From Pseudomonadota bacterium (GTDB lineage: Bacteria; Pseudomonadota; Alphaproteobacteria; Azospirillales; Azospirillaceae), in the NCBI GenBank assembly GCA_023412175.1, contig JAEYOB010000488.1, forward strand, positions 1-11,050: 11,050 nucleotides of DNA, given 5' to 3'. The notes under the pieces were generated by a model. It did not search any database, was not told the DNA's origin, and saw nothing but the letters and a program-made list of their open reading frames with translations. Positions 1 through 6,824 of the stretch are shown in pieces (position 1 is the stretch's first letter; each line of letters begins with the position of its first letter). The position numbers were made by a program, and so were the translations under genes.

Positions 1-668
1 TAGGCCGGCTCGTTGCGCTTGCCGCGGAACGGCATCGGCGCAAGGTAGGGCGCATCGGTCTCGACCAGGATGCGATCGAGCGGTATGTCCCTGACGATGG
101 CGCGCAGGTCGTCGGACTTCTTGAACGTCACGATCCCGGACAGCGACAGCGAGAAGCCGAAATCCAAAGCGTCTTCAGCCACTTCGCGGCCGGAGCTGAA
201 GCAGTGCAGCAGGCCCTTCACCGGCTGACCCGCGGACTCCTCGCGGACCACGCGCATGATGTCGTGGTCCGCGTCGCGGGTGTGGATGATGAGCGGCAGG
301 CCGGTCTCCATGGCCGCGCGGATGTGCATGCGGAAGGACTCCTGCTGCACGTCGCGCGGGCTCATGTCGTAGTAGTAGTCGAGCCCGGTCTCGCCAATGC
401 CGATCACCTTCGGGTGGCCGGCCATCTCGACCAGCCGCCCGACGCTGACGCCGGCGATCTCCTCCTGCGCCTGGTGCGGATGGACGCCCAGCGAGCAGTA
501 CACGTCGTCGAACCGCTCGGCGACGGCGCGAACCCGGTCGAAGCGCGTCAGGTAGGTGCAGATGGTGACCATCCGCCCCACCCCGGCCGCCCTCGCCCGC
601 TCGACGACGGCGTCCAGTTCCTCGGCGAAGTCCGGGAAATCGAGATGGCAGTGACTGTCGACCAGCAT
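1..668 (-). CDS. tatD: TatD/YcfH-family metal-dependent hydrolase, 3' end cut by window edge
   Basis: This encodes a TIM-barrel metal-dependent hydrolase of the TatD family; characterised members act as Mg/metal-dependent DNases, with 3'-5' exonuclease activity reported for E. coli TatD, and are cytoplasmic. The first 222 complete codons are present, of about 260 usual for the family; the reading frame runs off the left edge. All expected metal ligands can be read: the HxH pair H6 and H8 (motif DSHCHLD), E93 in GETGLD, H129 in IIHTRD, H155 in LLHCFS and D205 in ETDAPYLAP. The final visible residues, PFRGKRNEPAY, match the usual family signature after the last ligand. The ATG overlaps the metG stop codon as TGATG, so the gene is the downstream member of the metG operon and its translation is probably coupled. 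The family call is very secure; the physiological substrate of this group is not. Confidence 0.95.
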   Translation of the reverse strand, partial: MLVDSHCHLDFPDFAEELDAVVERARAAGVGRMVTICTYLTRFDRVRAVAERFDDVYCSLGVHPHQAQEEIAGVSVGRLVEMAGHPKVIGIGETGLDYYYDMSPRDVQQESFRMHIRAAMETGLPLIIHTRDADHDIMRVVREESAGQPVKGLLHCFSSGREVAEDALDFGFSLSLSGIVTFKKSDDLRAIVRDIPLDRILVETDAPYLAPMPFRGKRNEPA

Positions 669-2218
669 CAGGCCTTGGGCTCCTCGACGAAACGCGGGAA
701 CACGCCCTGCGGCGCGGGCAGCGGCGTTCCGCCCGTCAACGCCCCGGCCGGGCCGAGATTGCCGAAGCCACGGGCGTCCGCACCCTGCCCCAGCTGCTCC
801 AGGATCTTTGCCGACGCCTCCGGCATCACCGGCTGCGTAAGGATGGCGAGGTGACGGATGGTCTCGGCCAGCACGTAGAGCACCGTGCCCATGCGCGGCG
901 GATCGGTCTTCTTCAGCGCCCACGGCGCCTGCTCGTCCACATAGCGGTTGGCGTCGCCGATGACGGCCCAGATGGCGTCCAGCACCTTGTGGAAGGCTTG
1001 CACGTCGATCTCGGCGCGCACCACCGGCAGCAGCGCGTGAGCGGCGGCCAGCAGCCTGTCGTCAGCCTCGGTGAAGGGGCCGGGCTGCGGCACCTGGGCG
1101 CCGCAGTTCTTATTGATCATCGACAGCACGCGCTGGACCAGATTGCCATAGTCGTTGGCGAGGTTGCCGTTGATCCGCTGCACCATGGCGGCGTGGCTGA
1201 AGTCGCCATCGTTGCCGAACGGGACCTCGCGCAGCAGGAAATAGCGCGTCTGGTCGAGGCCATAGGTGGTCACCAGCTGCTCGGGCGCGATGACATTGCC
1301 GAGCGACTTGGACATCTTCTGGCCCTCGATGGTCCACCAGCCGTGCGCGAAGACGCGCTTGGGCGGCTGCAGGCCGGCGGCCATCAGGAAGGCCGGCCAG
1401 TAGACGGCGTGGAAGCGCAGGATGTCCTTGCCGACCATGTGCAGGTCGGCCGGCCAGTATCTGGCGTACTTGCCCTCGGTGTCCGGGAAGCCGACGGCCG
1501 TGATGTAGTTGGTCAGCGCGTCGAGCCACACGTACATGATGTGGGCGTCGTCGCCCGGCACCGGGATGCCCCACTTGAAGGTCGTGCGGCTGACCGACAG
1601 GTCCTTCAGGCCGGACTTGACGAAGGAGATCACCTCGTTGCGTTTGGACGGCGGCAGGATGAAGTCGGGGTTCTTCGCGTAGAACTCCAGCAAACGGTCC
1701 TGCCAGGCCGACAGGCGGAAGAAGTAGCTGGGCTCCTCCACCCATTCGCACTCGGCGCCGGTCGGGGCGATCTTCTTGCCCGTCGGCGTGGTGGTCAGCT
1801 CGTCCTCGCCGTAGAACGCCTCGTCGCGCACCGAGTACCAGCCGGCGTAGGAGCCGAGATAGATCTCGCCGGCGTCCAGGAGCCGCTTCCATAGCGCCTG
1901 CACCGACTGGACGTGGCGCGGCTCGGTGGTGCGGATGAAGTCGTCGTTCGAGTAATTCATTACGCCGACGAGGTCGCGGAAGTTCTGCGACACCCTGTCG
2001 GTGAAAGCCTGCGGGGCGATGCCGGCGGCCTGCGCCGACTTCTCGACCTTCTGGCCGTGCTCGTCGGTGCCGGTGAGGAACTTGACGTCGAAGCCGTCCA
2101 GCCGCTTGAAGCGGGCGAGCACGTCGCAGGCCAGCGTCGTGTACGCGTGCCCGATGTGCGGCACGTCGTTCACGTAGTAGATCGGTGTCGTCAGGTAATA
2201 GGTCTTCGACCCGGCCAT
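668..2218 (-). CDS. metG: Methionyl-tRNA synthetase (516 aa, short form without C-terminal tRNA-binding domain)
   Basis: A class I aminoacyl-tRNA synthetase that charges tRNA-Met and initiator tRNA with methionine in the cytoplasm. The HIGH motif is at residues 21-24 and KMSKS at 301-305. The TGTDEHGQK block (residues 49-57) and a WLDALTNY block (231-238) are typical of MetRS. The knuckle region around 127-140 reads WYSVRDEAFYGEDE, with no CxxC pair, so this is a form without zinc; the only nearby cysteine is C157. The protein ends soon after the alpha-helical anticodon-binding domain and lacks the EMAP/Arc1p-like C-terminal domain of the roughly 677-residue E. coli enzyme. An in-frame ATG lies 156 bases upstream, but that stretch overlaps holB. 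The chosen ATG begins the conserved KTYYLTTPIYYVN block and has a GGGAGAG ribosome binding site 8 bases upstream. It lies 50 bases after holB, and its stop overlaps tatD. Confidence 0.97.
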   Translation of the reverse strand: MAGSKTYYLTTPIYYVNDVPHIGHAYTTLACDVLARFKRLDGFDVKFLTGTDEHGQKVEKSAQAAGIAPQAFTDRVSQNFRDLVGVMNYSNDDFIRTTEPRHVQSVQALWKRLLDAGEIYLGSYAGWYSVRDEAFYGEDELTTTPTGKKIAPTGAECEWVEEPSYFFRLSAWQDRLLEFYAKNPDFILPPSKRNEVISFVKSGLKDLSVSRTTFKWGIPVPGDDAHIMYVWLDALTNYITAVGFPDTEGKYARYWPADLHMVGKDILRFHAVYWPAFLMAAGLQPPKRVFAHGWWTIEGQKMSKSLGNVIAPEQLVTTYGLDQTRYFLLREVPFGNDGDFSHAAMVQRINGNLANDYGNLVQRVLSMINKNCGAQVPQPGPFTEADDRLLAAAHALLPVVRAEIDVQAFHKVLDAIWAVIGDANRYVDEQAPWALKKTDPPRMGTVLYVLAETIRHLAILTQPVMPEASAKILEQLGQGADARGFGNLGPAGALTGGTPLPAPQGVFPRFVEEPKA

Positions 2219-2226
2219 GGTCGGTG

Positions 2227-2233
2227 CTCTCCC
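2227..2233 (-). promoter_or_regulatory. Ribosome binding site of metG
   Basis: GGGAGAG on the minus strand, 8 bases before the ATG at 2218. It decides between this start and an in-frame ATG at 2374 that lies inside holB and would add 52 residues unlike any MetRS N-terminus. Confidence 0.75.
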
Positions 2234-2268
2234 GATGTGTCCCAGTCCGGCAGCGGGCCGGATCCCGT

Positions 2269-3387
2269 TCAGTTGGCGGCCGCCTCGAGTGTCGCCAAGG
2301 CGTTCAACACCACCTGCTTGCGGTCCAGATTGGCGGATTCCGCACGCGCGAAAAGGCGCCCGATCTTTTCCCACACCTCCATCCAGCGATCAAGGCCGCG
2401 GGCGTTGGCCAGCCGCGTCATCAGCGCCGCCTCGCCCGGCACCACCTCGGCCGGCCAGGCGCCGCGCGCCAGTGACCGGGCGAAGCGGGCCAGCCACCAC
2501 ACCAGAAGGTCGGTCGCGGTCTCGTACAGGCCGTCGTCCTGCTTGCGGGCCAGCTTGTCGCCGAAGGCATGGGCCGCCGGAATGTCCAGCCGCGGCAGAG
2601 AGCCCAGCAGACCTATCAGCTCGCGGTACAGCCCGAGCCCGCCGGCGTCGGCCAGCGCCACCGCGCGCCCGATGGAGCCCTCCGCCAGACGCGCCAGCGC
2701 CCGGCGGTCGTCCTCCGCGACCTCCGGCCGGTGCTGCGCCAGCAGCCCGACGACCGCCCCCTCGTCCAGCGGGTTCAGCGCCAGCTTGCGGCAGCGTGAG
2801 CGGATGGTCGGCAGCATGCCGCCGGGGTTGTCGGAGACCAGCAGCAGCAGGGCACCGGACGGCGGTTCCTCAAGGATCTTCAGGATGGCGTTCAGGCCGG
2901 CGACGTTCATGCGGTCCGCGCCGTCGATGACGGCGACGCGCCAGCCTTCCTCGGCGGAGGTCTTGCGCAGGAACGGCGCAATCTTGCGCACGTCGTCGAC
3001 GGCGATGTCGCGCTTCATGCGGTCGCGCTTCTCGTCCATCTGCCGCTCGACCGTCAGCAGGTCGGCGTGCCCGCCCGACGCCACACGGTGATAGACCGGA
3101 TGTTCCGGATTGATGCGCAGAGAGGCGGGTGCTTCCGGCGCGCCGAATAGGCCGGCGTCGCCGCCCTGCCCGCCTTGCGCCAGAACGAAGCGGGTGAAAC
3201 GGTACGCCAGCGTCGCCTTGCCGATTCCCGGCGGCCCGCCGATCAGCCATGCGTGCGGCAGCCGGCCGGAGTTCCAGGCGGCCAGCAGCGTGCGCTCCGC
3301 ATCCCCATGACCGATCAGGTCCGGGTTGCGGCGCGGGGCGAGCGCGTCGATCTCGACGGGCTCGGCGGCTTTGGCGGCGCGGCTCAT
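2269..3387 (-). CDS. holB: DNA polymerase III delta' subunit (clamp loader)
   Basis: Delta' is the non-hydrolysing AAA+ member of the clamp-loader complex that places the beta sliding clamp on primed DNA. The 372-residue protein has a P-loop GGPPGIGKAT at 50-59, a Walker-B-like VAVIDGAD at 151-158, the LNAILKILEEPP block at 165-176 and the SRC motif (197-199) that carries the trans-acting arginine finger. The zinc-binding cysteine module of E. coli delta' is absent: between the P-loop and Walker B there is no cysteine, and C199 is the only cysteine in the protein. The INPEHPVYHRVASGGHADL stretch (92-110) replaces it. The C-terminal helical collar domain follows from about residue 205. The ATG has a purine-rich GAGAGGAAG upstream. 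The gene sits 63 bases after the DUF2147 gene and 50 bases before metG, an arrangement that suggests cotranscription. The P-loop looks intact, unlike in E. coli delta', so residual nucleotide binding is possible; that is an inference. Confidence 0.95.
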   Translation of the reverse strand: MSRAAKAAEPVEIDALAPRRNPDLIGHGDAERTLLAAWNSGRLPHAWLIGGPPGIGKATLAYRFTRFVLAQGGQGGDAGLFGAPEAPASLRINPEHPVYHRVASGGHADLLTVERQMDEKRDRMKRDIAVDDVRKIAPFLRKTSAEEGWRVAVIDGADRMNVAGLNAILKILEEPPSGALLLLVSDNPGGMLPTIRSRCRKLALNPLDEGAVVGLLAQHRPEVAEDDRRALARLAEGSIGRAVALADAGGLGLYRELIGLLGSLPRLDIPAAHAFGDKLARKQDDGLYETATDLLVWWLARFARSLARGAWPAEVVPGEAALMTRLANARGLDRWMEVWEKIGRLFARAESANLDRKQVVLNALATLEAAAN

Positions 3388-3450
3388 GGTGTATCGCTTC
3401 CTCTCAGCATGGGGGCACAGTGGCGCATCCGCGCGGCGCGGTCCAGCCCG

Positions 3451-3897
3451 TTACCGGCAGCGCTGCTGATCGGCCGGCGCGCGCCTCCACACCTCGGTGC
3501 GGCCGAACAGCGGGATGCCGACATAGCCGCGCAAGCGCAGGTGGCCGGAGCTGTCTGGCTCCATGGTGCCGCTGTAGGTGTTGCCGGATTCCGGGTCGTA
3601 GACCCAGCCGTTCTCCCAGCCGGTGGCGGTGGGCCTGAAGCCGCCCAGCATGGTGATGCCGCACAGGCGGCGGCTGCGCTGCTCGGGCGAGGGATTCTTG
3701 CTGTCGAGGCCGGCGTCCGGCCCGGTGCGCTTCTCCAGGTACCAGACCAGCCGGCCGCAGGCGTTGGCGCCGCAGGGCTGGACCTCGATGGCCGCCTCGC
3801 CGTTGGTGGTCAGCCAGACGCCGAAGACATCGGCTGGCGCGGCGGATGCCGGCGCGGCGGCCAGGACGGCCAGGATGAACGGGATCGTCGCGCGCAT
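3451..3897 (-). CDS. Small exported DUF2147-family protein
   Basis: A 148-residue protein with a clear N-terminal signal peptide: MRATIP, then a hydrophobic segment to about residue 16 and an alanine-rich cleavage region near residues 17-20. The mature part looks like DUF2147: it opens with a DVFGVWLT segment and contains an EVQPCG...CGRLVWYLEK block with a cysteine pair (C42 and C47), then a LCGITMLGGF block and a WENGWVYDPESGNTYSGTM block, ending in LRGYVGIPLFGRTEVWRR. These blocks suggest a small beta-rich periplasmic domain. No enzymatic function is established for the family and I do not assign one. The ATG is preceded by GAGG 7 bases upstream. It lies 42 bases after tmk and 63 bases before holB, so it is probably cotranscribed with both, although its periplasmic location does not fit its replication neighbours. 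Confidence 0.88.
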   Translation of the reverse strand: MRATIPFILAVLAAAPASAAPADVFGVWLTTNGEAAIEVQPCGANACGRLVWYLEKRTGPDAGLDSKNPSPEQRSRRLCGITMLGGFRPTATGWENGWVYDPESGNTYSGTMEPDSSGHLRLRGYVGIPLFGRTEVWRRAPADQQRCR

Positions 3898-3939
3898 GGG
3901 CTCACCTCACCTGTGGTCTGGCAGCCCATAGGTGGGGAT

Positions 3940-4575
3940 CTACCCGGCAAGCGTCAGCCTGTGCGTGACCGTATCGAGGATGACGGCCTGGACAACCTCC
4001 ACCGGGTGGGCGGCGTCGATCACCGCGCAACGCTCCGGTTCCCGCGCCGCAATGTCCAGGAAGCCGTCGCGCAGGCGCTTGTGGAAGGTCAGGTCCATGC
4101 GCTCATAGCGGTCCTCGCCGCCGCGCCGCGCGTTGGCGCGCTCCAGCCCGGTCTCCACCAGCAGGTCGAGGATCAGCGTCAGGTCCGGGCGGAAGTCACC
4201 GAGCGCCACCCGCTGCAACGCCTCGATGGGCTCGCGCCCGAGACCGAGGCCGTAACCCTGGTAGGCCATGGTGCTGTCGAAGAAACGGTCACACAGCACC
4301 CAGCGGCCGGCGTCCAGCGCCGGCCAGACGGTGCGTTCCAGATGGTCGCGGCGCGCTGCGGTGTGCAGCAGCGCCTCGGTCATGCCGCCCCAGCGGCCGG
4401 TTTCGCCGGAGACCAGCAGTTGGCGGATCTCCTCGGCACCGGGCGAGCCGCCTGGCTCGCGCGTCAGCACCACCTCGATGCCGCACGCCCCCAGGGCGTC
4501 GGCCAGCAGGCGGAGCTGGGTGGACTTGCCGGCCCCCTCCCCGCCTTCCAGCGTCACGAACCGCCCGCGGGCCAT
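3940..4575 (-). CDS. tmk: Thymidylate kinase (dTMP kinase)
   Basis: This phosphorylates dTMP to dTDP with ATP, the step that commits thymidylate to DNA synthesis. The 211-residue length is typical. The P-loop GGEGAGKST lies at 11-19, followed by TREPGGSPGAEEIR (38-51) for dTMP binding, DRFFDST at 96-102 (the DR(Y/F) motif), a QG pair in AYQGYG and a LID segment ARRGGEDRYER around 149-159. A basic LID together with a non-arginine P-loop is the E. coli-like (type II) arrangement. The ATG overlaps the stop of the upstream carboxypeptidase gene as TGATG. No convincing Shine-Dalgarno sequence precedes it, so translation probably depends on ribosomes finishing dacA. An open frame extends further upstream, but it is antiparallel-free overlap with dacA in another frame and is unlike the family. 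The gene is followed 42 bases later by the DUF2147 gene. Confidence 0.96.
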   Translation of the reverse strand: MARGRFVTLEGGEGAGKSTQLRLLADALGACGIEVVLTREPGGSPGAEEIRQLLVSGETGRWGGMTEALLHTAARRDHLERTVWPALDAGRWVLCDRFFDSTMAYQGYGLGLGREPIEALQRVALGDFRPDLTLILDLLVETGLERANARRGGEDRYERMDLTFHKRLRDGFLDIAAREPERCAVIDAAHPVEVVQAVILDTVTHRLTLAG

Positions 4576-5726
4576 CAGGAGCCCGCGCCGAGCACGAGGT
4601 ACTTGGCTGCCGCCAGCGCCCGGCCGACGAAGCCCAGCTTCTCCACGTCCGCCGCAGCCACGACCGGCACTTCCTTGGCCGGTGCGCCGGGGGCGACGAT
4701 GACCAGCTTGCCGACCTGATCGCCCTTCTTGATGGGGGCGGCGACCGGCTGGTTGGCGACCAGGGTCACCTTCATGTTCGGGCGGTCGGCGCGCGCCATG
4801 GTGACCTTGAGGTCCTTCGGCACGGTCACCGGCACCGTGTCCTGCGCGCCGAGCCAGACCGGCACCTCGTCGATGGCGTCGCCGGCCTTGAACAGGGAGT
4901 AGGCGTTGAACTCGCGGAAGCCCCACTCGATCAGCCGCGCGGATTCGTCGGCGCGCGCCTGCATGCTGGGCAGGCCGTTCACGACCAGGATCAGCCGCCG
5001 CCCCTCCCGCTCCGCCGAGGCGGTCAGGCCGTAGCCGGCCGCGTCCGTATGGCCGGTCTTCAGGCCGTCGGCACCGATGCCGCGGTACAGCAGCGGGTTG
5101 CGGTTGCCCTGCTTGATGCCGTGGTACGTGAAGTCACGGATGCTGTAATAGTGGTAATATTCCGGGAAATCCTCGATCAGCCGCTGCGCCAGTACGGCCA
5201 GATCGTGCGCCGTCATGTAGTGGTTCGGGTCAGGCCAGCCGGTGGCGTTGGTAAGATTGGTGGAAGTCAGGCCGATTTCCCTGGCCCGCTTGTTCATTTT
5301 CTCGGCGAACGCGGGCTCCGATCCCGCCAGGCCTTCGGCCAGCACGATGCAGGCGTCGTTGCCGGACTGCACGATCACGCCCTTGATCAGGTCGTCGACC
5401 TTGATGTCCTTGTCGAGCTCGACGAACATCTTCGAACCCTGCATGCGCCACGCGCGCTCGCTGACCTTGAACACCCGGTCGAGCGACAGTTCACCCTGCT
5501 TCAACGCCTCGAAGACCATGTAAATGGTCATGATCTTGCTCATCGAGGACGGCGGCATACGCTGCTCGGCGTTCTTCTCGAACAGCACCGTGTCGGTCGT
5601 CAGATCGATCAGCACCGCCTGCTTGGCGATCGTCTCGATGGAGGCGGCACGCGCCGGCAGCACGAGGCCGGCCGCGACCAGCGCGGCCGCCACGGTGGCG
5701 GCAAAGCGGATGCGGACAGCGGTCAT
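4575..5726 (-). CDS. dacA: D-alanyl-D-alanine carboxypeptidase, DacA/PBP5 type
   Basis: A low-molecular-weight penicillin-binding protein that removes the terminal D-alanine from peptidoglycan pentapeptides in the periplasm. The 383-residue precursor has a signal peptide with cleavage expected after ARA at residue 27. The three serine-peptidase S11 motifs are present: SxxK at S61-K64 (SMSK), SGN at 121-123 and KTG at 223-225. A PBP5 C-terminal beta domain follows from about residue 290. The last 18 or so residues (FVGRALAAAKYLVLG) form an amphipathic helix of the kind that anchors such enzymes to the outer face of the inner membrane. The start at the MTAVRIRF methionine is chosen because it opens the signal peptide and has AAGGGAG 5 bases upstream; an in-frame alternative 57 bases earlier would overlap rlpA. 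The gene lies 46 bases downstream of rlpA, another peptidoglycan enzyme, and overlaps tmk. Subtype (dacA, dacC or dacF) cannot be settled from the sequence alone. Confidence 0.95.
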   Translation of the reverse strand: MTAVRIRFAATVAAALVAAGLVLPARAASIETIAKQAVLIDLTTDTVLFEKNAEQRMPPSSMSKIMTIYMVFEALKQGELSLDRVFKVSERAWRMQGSKMFVELDKDIKVDDLIKGVIVQSGNDACIVLAEGLAGSEPAFAEKMNKRAREIGLTSTNLTNATGWPDPNHYMTAHDLAVLAQRLIEDFPEYYHYYSIRDFTYHGIKQGNRNPLLYRGIGADGLKTGHTDAAGYGLTASAEREGRRLILVVNGLPSMQARADESARLIEWGFREFNAYSLFKAGDAIDEVPVWLGAQDTVPVTVPKDLKVTMARADRPNMKVTLVANQPVAAPIKKGDQVGKLVIVAPGAPAKEVPVVAAADVEKLGFVGRALAAAKYLVLGAGS

Positions 5727-5731
5727 AGGAA

Positions 5732-5738
5732 CTCCCTT
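5732..5738 (-). promoter_or_regulatory. Ribosome binding site of dacA
   Basis: AAGGGAG on the minus strand, 5 bases before the ATG at 5726. It supports this start, which begins the signal peptide, over an in-frame upstream codon at 5783 that would lie within the end of rlpA. Confidence 0.7.
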
Positions 5739-5772
5739 CAATACCCTCTTTGTCTTCCCAGATGCGGGTCGA

Positions 5773-6747
5773 TCAATCCACAACGATTTTGGCTTCCGTA
5801 AGGCCGGCTTGCATGACCTGGGCCAGCACGGTGTCGGCCTTCTCCACGGTATCCAGCGGTCCGACGCGGACGCGCTGAAGCTTCTGCGCCCCCAGCGAGG
5901 TCGGCGTGACCAGGGCCTGCTGGCCGATGCTGGTCAGCCGTGCACGGGCGCGGGCAAGGTTCTCGGCGCTGCCGAAGGCACCGACCTGCACATAGATCTG
6001 GCCGCCCTGACGCACCGGCAGGTCGACGACCACCGGCGACGGCACGAAGCGCCCTTCCACCACCGCACCAGCCACCGTGGCCGGTGGCAGAATCTCCGCG
6101 GTGCCGACGGCACCCGCGCCCTTGGCCGCCGGGGGCAGCGGTGCCGACGGGCCGGAGACTGGCAAGCCGGCCACCTCGATCTTCGAACGCGGAGCCGGCT
6201 TGGGCGCCTGCCCGTCGGTTTCCGCCAGGATGGGGGCCGGCGTGCCCTGGCGGGCGGCGGCGGCGAGCTGGCGGCTTTCCTCGGCGAGGATCTGCACGCG
6301 CAGCTTGGCGGTGCCGGTCTTCTCGTACCCGAGCAACTGGGCGCCACGCCGCGACATGTCGATGATGCGGTTGTGGGCGTACGGGCCGCGGTCGTTGATG
6401 CGCACGACGACGGAACGGCCGTTGTCCAGATTGGTCACCCGAACGAGGCTCGGCATCGGCAATGTCCGGTGCGCCGCCGTCATGTCGTTCTCGTCATAGA
6501 TCTCGCCGTTGGCGGTGACCTTGGAATGGAAACCCGGCCCGTACCAGGAACCGATGCCGGACTCGTCATAGCCGTAGTCCTCGGCCGGGTAGTACCAGAC
6601 GCCGTTGATCTGGTAGGGCTTGCCGACCTTGTAGATTCCGCTCTTGGGAAGCCCCGAGCCGGTCGGGGCCGGCGACGACGCGCACGCCGCGAGCGACAGC
6701 GCCCCGAAGAGCACCATCGTTCCCCTCAGCATGTGCCCACGGCGCAT
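5773..6747 (-). CDS. rlpA: RlpA, septal ring lytic transglycosylase lipoprotein with SPOR domain
   Basis: RlpA is an outer-membrane lipoprotein; in Pseudomonas aeruginosa it is a lytic transglycosylase that cleaves denuded glycan strands at the septum. The 324-residue precursor has a short signal sequence and a lipobox ending in C22 (SLAAC). A double-psi beta-barrel domain covers about 64-153: SGIGSWYGPGFHSK, then H93 in AAHRTLP and D119 in the INDRGPY motif, the His/Asp pair expected at the active site. Residues 160-245 are a proline/alanine-rich linker. A C-terminal SPOR domain (248-324, starting GGQIYVQVGAF) should bind denuded glycan and localise the protein to the division site. The ATG has AAAGGGG 7 bases upstream; a second in-frame ATG five codons later is possible. 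An open frame continues upstream through the ElyC-like gene end but has no family similarity. The gene precedes dacA by 46 bases, and joint wall remodelling is inferred. Confidence 0.95.
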   Translation of the reverse strand: MRRGHMLRGTMVLFGALSLAACASSPAPTGSGLPKSGIYKVGKPYQINGVWYYPAEDYGYDESGIGSWYGPGFHSKVTANGEIYDENDMTAAHRTLPMPSLVRVTNLDNGRSVVVRINDRGPYAHNRIIDMSRRGAQLLGYEKTGTAKLRVQILAEESRQLAAAARQGTPAPILAETDGQAPKPAPRSKIEVAGLPVSGPSAPLPPAAKGAGAVGTAEILPPATVAGAVVEGRFVPSPVVVDLPVRQGGQIYVQVGAFGSAENLARARARLTSIGQQALVTPTSLGAQKLQRVRVGPLDTVEKADTVLAQVMQAGLTEAKIVVD

Positions 6748-6754
6748 GGTGCGA

Positions 6755-6761
6755 CCCCTTT
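6755..6761 (-). promoter_or_regulatory. Ribosome binding site of rlpA
   Basis: AAAGGGG on the minus strand, 7 bases before the ATG at 6747. It favours this start over a second ATG five codons downstream and over the open upstream extension of the frame. Confidence 0.65.
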
Positions 6762-6776
6762 CGATTTGGTGGCCGC

Positions 6777-6805
6777 ACTCTAGTCGAGTTACCCCGGTCC
6801 GCCAA
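6777..6805 (-). promoter_or_regulatory. Candidate sigma70-type promoter of the rlpA operon
   Basis: Minus-strand TTGGCG (6805-6800), a 17-base spacer and TAGAGT (6782-6777), each hexamer matching the consensus at 4 of 6 positions. It lies in the 77-base gap between the ElyC-like gene and rlpA and would place the RNA start about 20-25 bases before the rlpA ribosome binding site. The spacing is ideal but the hexamers are weak in a GC-rich genome, so this remains a candidate. Confidence 0.33.
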
Positions 6806-6821
6806 GACGCCGGGGCGGATC
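6796..6821 (-). terminator. Possible weak hairpin after the ElyC-like gene
   Basis: GGTCCGCC (6796-6803) can pair with GGCGGATC (6814-6821) as an 8-base stem with one G-U pair and a 10-base loop, starting 4 bases after the stop codon of the ElyC-like gene. No T-tract follows on the minus strand, so it is not a standard intrinsic terminator. It overlaps the candidate rlpA promoter. Confidence 0.25.
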
Positions 6822-6824
6822 GTC

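Noticed and set aside
851..3091. Plus-strand open frames of 347 and 392 codons opposite metG and holB
   Set aside because: Antisense shadows of secure genes; no motifs, no ribosome binding context.
3175..4719. A 514-codon plus-strand open frame across holB, DUF2147 and tmk
   Set aside because: It spans three real minus-strand genes and their gaps, has no recognisable domain and has composition expected for the complement of GC-rich codons.
5524..6783. A 419-codon plus-strand open frame opposite dacA and rlpA
   Set aside because: It crosses two well-supported genes and the gap between them and shows no protein family features.
6748..6824. Possible tRNA or small RNA in the rlpA upstream gap
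   Set aside because: No T-loop consensus, no cloverleaf and no acceptor stem could be found; only a single short hairpin is present.
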